Source: Micromonospora sp. C31 (GTDB taxonomy: Bacteria > Actinomycetota > Actinomycetes > Mycobacteriales > Micromonosporaceae). Taken from it: a DNA stretch of 64,000 nt. Under the pieces are notes generated by a model. It did no database searches. It was not told the DNA's origin and saw nothing but the letters and a program-made list of their open reading frames with translations. Location: contig NZ_JAGPXN010000014.1 of assembly GCF_018070575.1 (NCBI RefSeq), positions 124,001 to 188,000 of the forward strand. Direction: 5' to 3'. How positions within the stretch are numbered: the stretch's first letter is position 1; each line of letters opens with the position of its first letter. This document shows positions 48,268 to 57,639 of this stretch, piece by piece. Position numbers and translations under genes: made by a program.

Positions 48268-50082
48268 ATGACCGACGGCTCCCGCGACGACGCCCCCGAG
48301 CGGGCCGGTTCGATCTCGGCGCTCCGCGACCCCGGTCGCCTGCGGTCCCTCGCCGAGACCCGGCTGACGGCCGCCCCCGACGAGGCCTTCGACCGGTTCG
48401 CCCGGCTGGTCGGGGACCTGCTCGACGTACCGGTCGCCCTGGTCTCCCTGGTCGACGCCGAGCGCCAGTTCTTCCCCGGCGAGGTGGGCCTGGCCCGGCC
48501 GTGGGCCGCCCGGCGGCAGACCCCGCTGAGCCACTCGTTCTGCCAGCACGTCGTCGACCTCGGCACCCCGATGGTGCTGCCCGACGCCCGGCTGCACGCC
48601 GCCCTGCGGGACAACCTCGCCGTGCCCGAGCTGGGCGTGGTCGCGTACGCCGGGATGCCCCTGACGGACCTGGAGGGCCGCGTCCTCGGGTCGCTCTGCG
48701 CGATCGACGACAAGCCGCGCGACTGGACCGCCGAGCAGTTGCGGACGCTCGCCGACCTGGCCGCCGCCTGCTCCTCGGAGCTGCGGCTGCGGATCGCCCT
48801 GGAGGGCGCCGAGCAGGCGCGGCGACGCGCCGAGGAGGCCAACGGCCGGCTGGAGCTGCTGGCCGGGCTGGCCGGGACCCTGGCCGGGACGCTCGACGTG
48901 GCCACCGCACTGCGCCACCTGCGCGACACGATGGTGCCGCTGCTGGCCGACTGGTCCCTGGTGACCCTGGTCGGGCCCGACGGGACGCCGCGCGACGTGA
49001 CCGCCGCACATCGCGACCCGGCCCGGGCCCCGGACGTCGCCCGTTTCGCCGAACTGATGCGTACGGGGCTGAGCCCCGACTCGATCACCCGGGCGGTCCT
49101 GCGCACCGGGCGGCCCGTGCTGGGCGGCGCCGGCACCCTCGCCGACGTGCGGCGGGGCACGATCGGGCCGGAGATGCCGGAGATCGCGGCCCGCCTCGGC
49201 TTCTCCTCGCACCTCAGCGTGCCGATCATCGACGCCGGGCGGGTGCTCGGCTGCATCACCCTGATCAACGGCCCGCAGCGCGGCAACTTCGACGACAGCG
49301 ACCTGCTCATCGCCGAGGACATCGGTCGCCGGGCCGGGCAGGCGATCGGCAACAGCCGGATGTACGGCGAACAGCGGCACGTCGCGCACGTGCTGCAACA
49401 CAGCATGCTGCCGGAGCTGCCGGTCACCCGGGACCTCGAGTTGGCCGCCCGCTACCAGCCGGCGGCGGACCGGGTCGAGGTCGGCGGCGACTGGTACGAC
49501 GCCTTCCGCCAGCCCGGCGGGGAGCTGATCGCGGCGATCGGCGACGTGGCCGGGCACGACATCGAGGCCGCCGCGACCATGGGGCAGCTGCGCAACCTCG
49601 TCCGGGGCAACGCGTACGGCCGGCCGGACGCGGTCGGCGAGCTGATGAGCCGCCTCGACGAGACCATCCGCGGGCTGCACATCCGGGCCGCGGCCACCGC
49701 GACCCTGGTACGGCTGCACGCCGACGACGCCGGCGGTCAGCGGGTCACCTGGTGCAACGCGGGCCATCCCGCGCCGCTCGTCGTCCGGGCCGGGGGCGCG
49801 GTGGAGGTGCTCGCCGGAGCGCCGGAGCCGCTGCTCGGGCTCAACCGGCCGGTGCGGCGGACCAGCCGGCACGCCCACCTGGCCACCGGCGACACCCTGC
49901 TGCTCTACACCGACGGCCTCGTCGAACGGCGGGACCGGTCCATCGACGAGGGGATGACGGAGCTGATCGCCCGGCTGGGCGGCACGGACCGGCTGCCGCT
50001 GGGTGAGCTCTGCGACCTGCTGCTGACCACCGCCCCCCGCCGGGAGGACGACGTCGCGCTGCTCGCCGTACGGGCGATCTGA
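48268..50082 (+). CDS. GAF-GAF-SpoIIE serine phosphatase
   Basis: A 604-residue soluble signalling protein. Residues about 30-180 are one GAF domain (FARLVGDLLDVPVALVSLVD, FCQHVV), about 205-350 a second (LGFSSHLSVPIIDAGRVLGC), and about 370-604 a PP2C-type SpoIIE phosphatase (QHSMLPELP, ADRVEVGGDWYDAF, AIGDVAGHDIEAAATMGQLRN, WCNAGHPAPLVV, LLLYTDGLVERRD, REDDVALLAVR). Such enzymes dephosphorylate anti-anti-sigma factors in stress partner switches. Metal-binding aspartates are present. No kinase or STAS gene is adjacent, so the partner lies elsewhere. Confidence 0.9.
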   Translation: MTDGSRDDAPERAGSISALRDPGRLRSLAETRLTAAPDEAFDRFARLVGDLLDVPVALVSLVDAERQFFPGEVGLARPWAARRQTPLSHSFCQHVVDLGTPMVLPDARLHAALRDNLAVPELGVVAYAGMPLTDLEGRVLGSLCAIDDKPRDWTAEQLRTLADLAAACSSELRLRIALEGAEQARRRAEEANGRLELLAGLAGTLAGTLDVATALRHLRDTMVPLLADWSLVTLVGPDGTPRDVTAAHRDPARAPDVARFAELMRTGLSPDSITRAVLRTGRPVLGGAGTLADVRRGTIGPEMPEIAARLGFSSHLSVPIIDAGRVLGCITLINGPQRGNFDDSDLLIAEDIGRRAGQAIGNSRMYGEQRHVAHVLQHSMLPELPVTRDLELAARYQPAADRVEVGGDWYDAFRQPGGELIAAIGDVAGHDIEAAATMGQLRNLVRGNAYGRPDAVGELMSRLDETIRGLHIRAAATATLVRLHADDAGGQRVTWCNAGHPAPLVVRAGGAVEVLAGAPEPLLGLNRPVRRTSRHAHLATGDTLLLYTDGLVERRDRSIDEGMTELIARLGGTDRLPLGELCDLLLTTAPRREDDVALLAVRAI

Positions 50083-50136
50083 CCGCGCCACGGGGTCGGT
50101 CCGGTCCGTCCATGCCGGTCCGGTGCCACGGCGGGC

Positions 50137-50142
50137 TACCCT
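50137..50142 (+). promoter_or_regulatory. -10 hexamer of a leaderless promoter
   Basis: TACCCT is followed by 7 nt and the GTG at 50150. Confidence 0.5.
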
Positions 50143-50149
50143 GGGCCGG

Positions 50150-51325
50150 GTGAGCGCCCGTCCTCCGTACTCCCGCACCCGCCGTCTCCGGACGGCCCTG
50201 GCGGCCTCGTGCGCGGCGCTGCTGCTGGCGACCGCCGGTTGCAGCTTCGGCGAGCCGGAGCCCGACCCGGCCGGGGAGCCACCCACCTTCCCGACGCCGT
50301 CGGCGACGGCGAGTCCCGGCGGCGCCGGCCAGGAGGTCGTCACCACCGTGCTGGCCAAGGGTCTGCGGGTGCCGTGGGCGATCGCGTTCCTGCCCGACGG
50401 GGCGGCGCTGGTCACCGAGCGGGACAGCGGGCGGATCCTGCGGGTCGGCCCCGAGTCGGGGCCCGACGGGCTGAAGGTCACCCCGGTGCAGACCATCGGA
50501 GACGTGGCGGCCTCCGGCGAGGGCGGGCTGCTGGGCATCGCCGTCTCGCCCGACTACCGGCGGGACAAGACGGTCTTCGTCTACTACACGACGGAACGGG
50601 ACAACCGGATCGTCCGCCTGGAGCTGGGCGGCACGCCCACCCCGATCCTCACCGGCATCCCCAAGGCCGGCATCCACAACGGCGGCGGTCTGGCCTTCGG
50701 CCCGGACGGCCTGCTCTACGCGAGCACCGGCGACGCCGGCGACCGGCCGCAGGCACAGGACGTCAAGCGCCTCGGCGGCAAGATCCTGCGGATCACCAGG
50801 GACGGCAAGCCGGCGCCCGGCAATCCGTTCCCGAACTCCCCCGTGTGGTCCCTGGGCCACCGCAACGTCCAGGGCATCGCCTGGGACGCCGGCAAGCGGA
50901 TGTACGCCGTGGAGTTCGGCCAGAACACCTGGGACGAGATCAACCAGATCACCAAGGGGCGCAACTACGGGTGGCCGACGGTCGAGGGACGCGACGACGA
51001 CAAGCGGTTCGTCAACCCGATCGCCCAGTGGCCGACGTCGGACGCGTCCTGCTCCGGCCTGACCGCCACGGACCGGCTGCTCGTCACCGCGTGCCTGCGC
51101 GGCAAGCGCCTCTGGCTGGTCGAGCTGACCGACACCGGCACCGTGCTCGGTCAGCCGCGCGAGCTGCTGACCGACCGGTTCGGGCGGCTGCGGGCCGTGG
51201 CCGCCGCGCCCGACGGCTCGATCTGGGTGAGCACCTCCAACCACGACGGGCGGGGCCAGCCCGCACCCGAGGACGACCGGCTGCTGCGGCTGGTCTTCGC
51301 GGGCGGCGGGGCCGGGCGGAGCTGA
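50150..51325 (+). CDS. PQQ-type sugar dehydrogenase lipoprotein
   Basis: A 391-residue exported lipoprotein with lipobox LLATAGC (C31) and a linker rich in Pro/Thr. The mature part is a six-bladed propeller of the soluble aldose sugar dehydrogenase/GdhB family: GLRVPWAIAFLPDGAALVTERD, GEGGLLGIAVSPDY, GIHNGGGLAFGPDGLLYASTGDAGD, SLGHRNVQGIAWD, EFGQNTWDEINQI, NYGWPTVEG. PQQ binding is known for some members; whether this host makes PQQ is not shown here. GTG 50150 is chosen for TACCCT 7 nt upstream and the signal peptide. Confidence 0.87.
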   Translation: MSARPPYSRTRRLRTALAASCAALLLATAGCSFGEPEPDPAGEPPTFPTPSATASPGGAGQEVVTTVLAKGLRVPWAIAFLPDGAALVTERDSGRILRVGPESGPDGLKVTPVQTIGDVAASGEGGLLGIAVSPDYRRDKTVFVYYTTERDNRIVRLELGGTPTPILTGIPKAGIHNGGGLAFGPDGLLYASTGDAGDRPQAQDVKRLGGKILRITRDGKPAPGNPFPNSPVWSLGHRNVQGIAWDAGKRMYAVEFGQNTWDEINQITKGRNYGWPTVEGRDDDKRFVNPIAQWPTSDASCSGLTATDRLLVTACLRGKRLWLVELTDTGTVLGQPRELLTDRFGRLRAVAAAPDGSIWVSTSNHDGRGQPAPEDDRLLRLVFAGGGAGRS

Positions 51326-51370
51326 CGCACCGACTCGTCCGGGTTTCCCAAGATCCTTCAGTGGGCAGGT

Positions 51371-51376
51371 CAGAAT
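51371..51376 (+). promoter_or_regulatory. -10 hexamer before the metallophosphoesterase gene
   Basis: CAGAAT is followed by exactly 6 nt and the ATG at 51383; no Shine-Dalgarno is present. Confidence 0.45.
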
Positions 51377-51382
51377 CTCACC

Positions 51383-52960
51383 ATGGACGGCCAGGAGAAC
51401 GAAGAGCACGCGGACCGGGACGGGGACGCCCCGGCGACCGGTGGCGCCCCGCGCCCGGGACCCCGGCGCGACGGCGCCGACCGGACCGGCCGACGAGCCC
51501 TCCGCGCGACGGGGGTGACCCTGGCGGTCCTCGTCGTCGCCCTGGCCGGCGTGGTGATCGGCGTGCTCGCCGGCGGCCGGGTGAGCACCGACATCGGCCC
51601 GTTCCAGGCCGACCTCTCGGTCGCGCCGGCGGTGGGCGGCGGCACCACCGTCGACATCCCGCCGCTGGGCGCGCTGCTGCTCGACAGCCACGACGGGCCG
51701 ACCCACCTGACCGTGGAGCTGGGCGCGCTGGACCAGAGCCGCACCGAGGCACTCCTCGACGATCCGGCGAGCATCAACCGGGCGAGCCAGTCGGCCGTCG
51801 AGGACGTCCGCGACGGCGTACTGCGGCTCGGCCTGCGGACGCTCGCCTCGGCGGTGCTGGTCACCCTGCTGCTGGCCCTGCTGGTCTTCCGCGACACCCG
51901 CCGGGCGGCCTGGGCGGGCGGGCTGGCGCTGGTGGTCACCGCCGGCAGCCTGGGCACCGCCGTGGCCACCATCCGGCCGGAGGCCATCGAGGAGCCGCGT
52001 TACGAGGGGCTGCTGGTCAACGCCCCCGCGATCGTCGGTGACGCCCGCCGGATCGCCAACGACTACAGCCGCTACGCCGAGCAGCTCCGGCGCATCGTCG
52101 GCAACGTCAGCCAGCTCTACACCACGGTGTCGTCGCTGCCGGTCTACGAGCCCGCTCCGGGCACGACGCGCGTACTGCACGTCTCGGACATGCACCTCAA
52201 CCCGACCGGTTGGCAGCTCATCCGCACCGTCGTCGAGCAGTTCGGCATCGACGTGGTGATCGACACCGGGGACATCACCGACTGGGGCTCGGAGCCGGAG
52301 GCCTCCTACGTCGGCTCGATCGGCCTGCTGAAGAAGCCGTACGTCTACATCCGGGGCAACCACGACTCGGGGCGGACCGCGGCGGCCGTGGCCCGCCAGC
52401 CGAACGCGATCGTGCTGAGCAACACGACCACCACGGTGGCGGGGCTGACCATCGCCGGCATCGGTGACCCGCGCTTCACCCCCGACAAGAACACCTCCCC
52501 GGCGGGCAGCGGGCTCACCCGGCAGACCGCGGACCAGCTCATCGGCGTCGGCGACCAGTTGGCGGCCACGGTACGCAGCTCGCCGCGCCCGGTCGACATC
52601 GCGCTGGTGCACGACCCGGCCTCCGCCGGCCCGCTGTCGGGCACGTGCCCGCTGGTGCTCGCCGGGCACACCCACGACCGGCAGGTCTCGAAGCTGCCCG
52701 AGGTGCCCGGCGGGAAGGGGCCCACCCAGCTGATGGTGCAGGGGTCCACGGGCGGCGCCGGCCTGCGCGGTCTGGAGGGCGAGAAGCCCACTCCGCTGTC
52801 GATGACGGTGCTCTACTTCGACAAGGACAAGCTGCTCCAGGCGTACGACGACATCACCGTCGGCGGCACGGGGCAGGCGCAGGTGAACCTGGAGCGGCAC
52901 GTCGTGGAGGACCCGCAGGCCGGCGTGCCCGCCCCGGTCACCCCCACCCCGACCCGCTGA
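51383..52960 (+). CDS. Membrane metallophosphoesterase
   Basis: A 525-residue protein with a charged N-terminus, a membrane helix at about 43-64, an extracytoplasmic segment, two more helices at about 152-170 and 176-196, and a calcineurin-like phosphoesterase domain. Metal-site motifs are all present: HVSDMHLN (about 265), DTGDITDWGS, IRGNHDS, LVHDP and LAGHTHDRQ (about 428). The odd helix count places the catalytic domain outside if the N-terminus is inside. It could act on nucleotides, lipids or wall polymers; the substrate is unknown. It ends in a Pro/Thr tail. Confidence 0.87.
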   Translation: MDGQENEEHADRDGDAPATGGAPRPGPRRDGADRTGRRALRATGVTLAVLVVALAGVVIGVLAGGRVSTDIGPFQADLSVAPAVGGGTTVDIPPLGALLLDSHDGPTHLTVELGALDQSRTEALLDDPASINRASQSAVEDVRDGVLRLGLRTLASAVLVTLLLALLVFRDTRRAAWAGGLALVVTAGSLGTAVATIRPEAIEEPRYEGLLVNAPAIVGDARRIANDYSRYAEQLRRIVGNVSQLYTTVSSLPVYEPAPGTTRVLHVSDMHLNPTGWQLIRTVVEQFGIDVVIDTGDITDWGSEPEASYVGSIGLLKKPYVYIRGNHDSGRTAAAVARQPNAIVLSNTTTTVAGLTIAGIGDPRFTPDKNTSPAGSGLTRQTADQLIGVGDQLAATVRSSPRPVDIALVHDPASAGPLSGTCPLVLAGHTHDRQVSKLPEVPGGKGPTQLMVQGSTGGAGLRGLEGEKPTPLSMTVLYFDKDKLLQAYDDITVGGTGQAQVNLERHVVEDPQAGVPAPVTPTPTR

Positions 52961-53595
52961 CCCACCGCCCTGCCCCTGGCCGCCCTGCCCGGCCGCCCTG
53001 CCCCTGGCCGCCCTGCCTGGCCGCCCTGTTCATGATCGCTCGGCCCCTGGCCACCTGGTTCTTGACGGCTCCTTCCCTACCCGCCCAGGCCCTGCCGCTC
53101 TGTCCATGCCGCCCCCGGCCGCGCTGCCCGGTCCATGCCGCCCCAGGCCGTGCTGCTCTGGCAGTGCTGTTCTAGGCCGCTCTGCTCTGGCTGTGCTGCT
53201 CTGGGCCTCGCCGCTCTCGCCGACCACCGAGCGGTTGTCCTGACCGACTGCCGCGCCGCACCTCCACTCACAGTCATTACGTTGAGTAGGCAGCCACGCC
53301 CATGACCATCCCCTCCTCTCAGACGCTTTGCTCTGCAGCCACCCAGGCACCAGTAACGCCAGGTAGTGATCTGCGGTCAGTCGCCGATGGACGGAATTCG
53401 CATAGCGCCTGTTCAGAGGCCTGGTGCGTCCATGGATGCAGAGCAAAGGGCGCGAGCGGGTACCGGCGCACTCCGCACCGACCGCCACGCTCCGTCACAG
53501 GACGCAGTCGCTACCCTCAGTTATCAAGGCATGGATCGGCGGCTGGCTTTGCGCCGCAGAAGCCCCGGAAGTTCCTCGACTGGAGGTCCTGCGGG
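52961..53595. other. 635-base gap with short repeats
   Basis: The left end has two 28-bp tandem copies (52965-52992, 52993-53020; one mismatch) built from CCGCCCTGCC. From 53060 to 53210 run many degenerate CCGCTCTG / GGCCGTGCTG words. The right half is less biased in composition. Open frames on both strands lack start signals or known motifs, so I call no gene. Confidence 0.55.
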
Positions 53596-55953
53596 TCAGC
53601 GCAGGGACAGGGCCGCCAGGGCGGCGTTGACGATGCTGCCCGGGAGCAGGTCGTGCAGGTCGTACAGGTCGTGGACGCTGCCGGACTGGCCGAACTCGTC
53701 CACGCCCAGCGGCACCGCCGGGGCGGCGAGCGCCGAGCCGAGCCACGCCATCGCGTGCGAGGCGGCGTCGTGCACCGTCACCACGGGCACCCGGTCGGCG
53801 AACGCCGAACGCAGCGCGCCCGGCACACTCGGCACGGTGGCCGTGCGTACGCCCTGGCGCAGGGTGCGCTGCCAGGCCCGGTAGAGCCGGTCCAGCGAGG
53901 TGACGTCGACGACGTGCGCCGCGATGCCCTCCTCCGCGAGTTCCGCCGCCGCCGCGAGCACCTCGGGCAGCACCGCGCCGGAGGCCGCGATCTGCACCAC
54001 CGGGGCGTCGGCCAGGTGCGGGTACGCCTCGTGGGCGTCGACCAGGCGGTACGCCCCGGCGACCGCCTGCCGGCGCAGCACCGCGTCGCCGAGCCGGGCC
54101 CGCGCCGCCTCGAAGGGTGCCTGGTCGATCGGGCGGGTGCTGAGCCGGAAGTAGTACGCCCCGTCCTCGGCGGGAGCAGCCGTCGCCGACGGGGCCGACC
54201 CACCGGCGATCTGACCCAGCGCGTCGCAGAGCAGCCAGTCCAGGGTGGCCGCATACGCGGGTTCGAGGAACGTCACCCCGGGCAGTTCCAGACCCACCGA
54301 GGCGGTGATGGTCGACTGGTGGGCGCCGCCCTCCGGGGCGAGCGTGATGCCCGACGGGGTGCCGGCGACCACGAACCGGGAGCCGGAGTACGTGCCGTAG
54401 AGGAACGCGTCCAGGCCGCGCAGCACGAACGGGTCGTAGACCGTGCCGACCGGCAGCAGCGGCTGCGCCGACAGGTCCCACGACAGGCCGAGCTGCCCCA
54501 GCAGCAGGAACAGGTTCATCTCCGAAATGCCCAGCTCGATGTGCTGCCCGGCGGGGCTCTCCGTCCAGCGCAGCATCCGGTCCTCGGTCCAGGAGCGCTG
54601 CTCCGTCGGGGCGAAGACGCCGGTCTTGTTGATGAACCCGGCCAGGTTGGTGGAGGTCGCCACGTCCGGCGCGGTGGTCACCAGGTAGCGGCCCACCTCC
54701 GGGTTGCGGGCCAGCTCGACCAGCACCCGCCCGAAGACCTCCTGCGTCGAGATCGGCTTGTTCGCGCGTACCCGCGTCGTGTCGGGGACCGTGACGCCCA
54801 GCGCCCGCTCGCGGGGCGCGCGGGACAGCGCCTCCCGACGCTCGTTGGCCCGGATGCCGGCCGGCGACGCAGGGTCCAGCCGGTCCCACTCGGTCTCGCG
54901 CGTCAGCCCCAGCGCGGTGCGCAACGCGTCGACCTGCTCCGTGCTGAGCAGCGCCGAGTGGTTGCGCGGATTGCCGGCGATCGGCAGCCCCCACCCCTTC
55001 ACCGTGTACGCGAAGATGACGCTGGGCCGGTCGGTGACCGCGTCGCACTGGGCGTACGCGTCGAGCATCGCCGCCATGTCGTGCCCGCCCAGGTCGGTCA
55101 CGAGCGGCCCCAACTCGTCGTCGCCGACGTCGGCGATCAACGCCCCGATCCCGTCGGGCGCGCCGTCGAGGAACTGCCTACGCAGCGCCGCGCCGGTGAG
55201 CCCGAACAACGACTGGTACTGCTCGTTGGGCATCGCGTCGATCCAGTCGCGCAGCGCCTCGCCACCCGGCCGGGCGTACGCGTCGGCGAGTCGGCGGCCG
55301 TACTTGACCTCGACCACGTGCCACCCGGCGGCCTCGAACTGGCCCCGCCACTGGTTGATCCGCACCCCGGGCACCACCCGGTCCAGCGACTGCCGGTTGA
55401 AGTCGACCAGCCAGGTCACGTTGCCCAGCCCGGTGGTGGCCGGGTCGGCCACGGCCTCCCAGATGTTCCCCTCGTCCAGCTCGGCGTCGCCGATCAGCGC
55501 GACGAACCGGGAGTGCGGGCGGGCGCCGAAATGCGCGTCGACGTAGCGGCGGGTCGCCGCCGCGAACAGCGGCGCCGCCGCGCCGAGCCCGACGGAGCCG
55601 GTGGAGAAGTCGACCTCGTCGGGGTCCTTCGTCCGCGACGGGTACGACTGGAGCCCGCCCCGGGCGCGCAGCTTCGTCAGGTAGGAGCGGTCGAGGTTGC
55701 CCAGCAGGTACTGGATGGCGTGGAAGACCGGCGAGGCGTGCGGCTTGACCGCCACCCGGTCCTCGGCGTCCAGGTGCGCGAACCACAGTGCCGTCATGGC
55801 GGTGACCAGTGAGGCGCTGGACGCCTGGTGCCCGCCCACCTTCACCCCGTCGCCGGTGTCCCGGTCGTGGTTGGCCGCGTCCACGATCCGGGTCGCGAGC
55901 CAGAGCACCCGCTGCTGGATCTCTTCGAGGACGTCGAGGTCGGTACGGTTCAC
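53596..55953 (-). CDS. AceE-like ThDP-dependent 2-oxoacid dehydrogenase E1
   Basis: A 785-residue homodimeric E1/transketolase-type enzyme: DGVKVGGHQASSASLVTAM, KPHASPVFHAIQYLLG, GSVGLGAAAPLFAAA, ThDP motif GDAELDEGNIWEAV then DFNRQSLDR, FAYTVKGWGLPIAGNP, GISEMNLFLLLGQLG and LAPEGGAHQST. It is about 100 residues shorter than E. coli AceE, and E2 or E3 genes are not nearby. It may be an alternative pyruvate or branched-chain 2-oxoacid E1. GTG 55953 has GGAG 6 nt upstream. Confidence 0.82.
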   Translation of the reverse strand: MNRTDLDVLEEIQQRVLWLATRIVDAANHDRDTGDGVKVGGHQASSASLVTAMTALWFAHLDAEDRVAVKPHASPVFHAIQYLLGNLDRSYLTKLRARGGLQSYPSRTKDPDEVDFSTGSVGLGAAAPLFAAATRRYVDAHFGARPHSRFVALIGDAELDEGNIWEAVADPATTGLGNVTWLVDFNRQSLDRVVPGVRINQWRGQFEAAGWHVVEVKYGRRLADAYARPGGEALRDWIDAMPNEQYQSLFGLTGAALRRQFLDGAPDGIGALIADVGDDELGPLVTDLGGHDMAAMLDAYAQCDAVTDRPSVIFAYTVKGWGLPIAGNPRNHSALLSTEQVDALRTALGLTRETEWDRLDPASPAGIRANERREALSRAPRERALGVTVPDTTRVRANKPISTQEVFGRVLVELARNPEVGRYLVTTAPDVATSTNLAGFINKTGVFAPTEQRSWTEDRMLRWTESPAGQHIELGISEMNLFLLLGQLGLSWDLSAQPLLPVGTVYDPFVLRGLDAFLYGTYSGSRFVVAGTPSGITLAPEGGAHQSTITASVGLELPGVTFLEPAYAATLDWLLCDALGQIAGGSAPSATAAPAEDGAYYFRLSTRPIDQAPFEAARARLGDAVLRRQAVAGAYRLVDAHEAYPHLADAPVVQIAASGAVLPEVLAAAAELAEEGIAAHVVDVTSLDRLYRAWQRTLRQGVRTATVPSVPGALRSAFADRVPVVTVHDAASHAMAWLGSALAAPAVPLGVDEFGQSGSVHDLYDLHDLLPGSIVNAALAALSLR

Positions 55954-56040
55954 GGTCGACTCCAGGGGTCCGGCACGTCACCGTTGACGGCCGGTCGGGG
56001 GCGGGCGGGGCGCGAGGGGTGCACCGGGCGGGTGCGCAGC

Positions 56041-56067
56041 CGCCGCGTGCGACGGGCGCACGCGGCG
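56041..56067. terminator. 11-bp hairpin
   Basis: CGCCGCGTGCG and CGCACGCGGCG pair perfectly around ACGGG, next to the larger inverted repeat. It may reinforce termination of gatCAB. Confidence 0.5.
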
Positions 56068-56073
56068 GCTCGG

Positions 56074-56131
56074 GTGTAAGGAAGGGCCCCTTCCTATACA
56101 GGAAACGTTAGGAAGGGGCCCTTCCTTACAC
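56074..56131. repeat. 22-bp perfect inverted repeat element
   Basis: Arms of 22 nt (56074-56095 and 56110-56131, starting GTGTAAGGAAGGG) are exact complements around a 14-nt loop. Each arm also contains a GGAAGGG-type self-complementary core. It lies 1 nt past the gatB stop and probably ends the gatCAB transcript. From memory, very similar AAGGAAGGGGCCC elements are scattered in Micromonospora genomes. Confidence 0.8.
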
Positions 56132-56132
56132 G

Positions 56133-57626
56133 TCAGGCGCCGAGGCGCTCCAGGATCAGCTCACGGACCGTCTTGGCGTCGGCCTGGCCACGGGTGGTCT
56201 TCATGACCGCCCCGACCAGGGCACCGGCCGCGGCGACCTTGCCGCTGCGGATCTTGTCGGCGATGTCGGGGTTGGCGGCGATCGCCTCGTCGACGGCGGC
56301 GGTGAGCGCACCCGTGTCGGAGACGACCTCCAGGCCCCGGTCGGTCATGATCTGCGTCGGCGATCCCTCGCCGGTCACGACGCCCTCCAGGACGGCGCGG
56401 GCCAGCTTGTCGTTGAGCTTGCCGGCGTCGACCAGGCCCTGGAGCTCGGCGACCTGCGCCGGGGTGGCCCCGATGTCGGCCAGCTCCACGCCGGTCTCGT
56501 TGGCCCGCCGGGACAGTTCGCCCAGCCACCACTTGCGGGCGGCGGCCGGGGAGGCGCCGGCGGCCACGGTCTGCTCGATCAGCTCGACCGCGCCGGCGTT
56601 GAGCACCGACTGCATGTCCGCGTCGGACAGGCCCCACTGCTCCTGCAGCCGGCGCCGGTGCAGCCGGGGCAGCTCGGGCAGGGCGGCCTTGAGCTCGGCG
56701 ACCCAGGCGGTGTCCGGCGCCAGCGGCACCAGGTCGGGCTCCGGGAAGTACCGGTAGTCGGTCGCGGTCTCCTTGGACCGGCCCGGCGTGGTGTCACCGG
56801 TGTCCTCGTGGAAGTGCCGGGTCTCCTGGGTGATCCGGCCGCCCGCGTCGAGTACGGACGCCTGCCGGATGATCTCCGACCGGACCGCCCGCTCGACCGA
56901 ACGCAGCGAGTTGACGTTCTTGGTCTCCGTCCGGGTGCCCCACTGGGCACCCGGCAGGTTGAGGGAGGTGTTCACGTCGCAGCGCAGCGAGCCCTCCTCC
57001 ATCCGTACGTCGGAGACGCCCAGCGAACGGATCACGTCGCGCAGCTCGGTGACGTACGCGCGGGCCACCTCGGGGGCCAGCGCGCCGGTGCCGGGGACCG
57101 GCTTGGTGACGATCTCCACCAGCGGGATGCCGGCCCGGTTGTAGTCGACCAGCGACTCGGTGGCGCCGTGGATGCGCCCGGTGGCGCCGCCGACGTGCAG
57201 CGTCTTGCCGGTGTCCTCCTCCAGGTGCACCCGCTCGATGCCGATCCGCACCAGCTCGCCATCGACCTCGACGTCCAGGTAGCCCTCGAAGCACAGCGGC
57301 TCGTCGTACTGGCTGATCTGGAAGTCCTTCGGCATGTCCGGGTAGAAGTAGTTCTTCCGCGCGAACCGGCACCACTCGGCGATCGAGCAGTTGAGCGCCA
57401 GGCCGATCCGGATCGTCGCCTCGATGGCGGCCTTGTTGGCGACCGGCAGCGAGCCGGGCAGGCCCAGGCAGACCGGGCAGACCCGGGTGTTCGGCTCGCC
57501 GCCGAAGTCCGTCGGGCAGCCGCAGAACATCTTGGTGTTCGTGCCCAGCTCGACGTGGGTCTCCAGGCCGATCACCGGTTCGTAGCGCGCGACGACCTCG
57601 TCGTACGCGGGCAGTGTCGTCGTCAT
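56133..57626 (-). CDS. gatB: Asp/Glu-tRNA amidotransferase subunit B
   Basis: A 497-residue subunit that phosphorylates the tRNA-bound glutamate or aspartate and binds the tRNA. Motifs: YEPVIGLETHVELGTNTKMFCGC and CPVCLGLPGSLPV (zinc cysteines), QISQYDEPLCFEGYLDVEV, HLEEDTGKTLH, DYNRAGIPLVEIVT and RMEEGSLRCDVN-type sequence, then the helical tail with the YqeY-like domain. It ends the gatC-gatA-gatB operon, 13 nt after gatA. It is essential for Gln-tRNA(Gln) because actinobacteria lack GlnRS; the tRNA-Gln in this window carries the matching identity pair. Confidence 0.98.
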   Translation of the reverse strand: MTTTLPAYDEVVARYEPVIGLETHVELGTNTKMFCGCPTDFGGEPNTRVCPVCLGLPGSLPVANKAAIEATIRIGLALNCSIAEWCRFARKNYFYPDMPKDFQISQYDEPLCFEGYLDVEVDGELVRIGIERVHLEEDTGKTLHVGGATGRIHGATESLVDYNRAGIPLVEIVTKPVPGTGALAPEVARAYVTELRDVIRSLGVSDVRMEEGSLRCDVNTSLNLPGAQWGTRTETKNVNSLRSVERAVRSEIIRQASVLDAGGRITQETRHFHEDTGDTTPGRSKETATDYRYFPEPDLVPLAPDTAWVAELKAALPELPRLHRRRLQEQWGLSDADMQSVLNAGAVELIEQTVAAGASPAAARKWWLGELSRRANETGVELADIGATPAQVAELQGLVDAGKLNDKLARAVLEGVVTGEGSPTQIMTDRGLEVVSDTGALTAAVDEAIAANPDIADKIRSGKVAAAGALVGAVMKTTRGQADAKTVRELILERLGA

Positions 57627-57639
57627 CTGAGCTCCTGCC

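Noticed and set aside
53030..53595. Possible decayed transposase or small genes in the gap before the E1 gene
   Set aside because: No DDE, HTH or terminal inverted repeats recognisable; frames on both strands are short and composition is driven by repeats.
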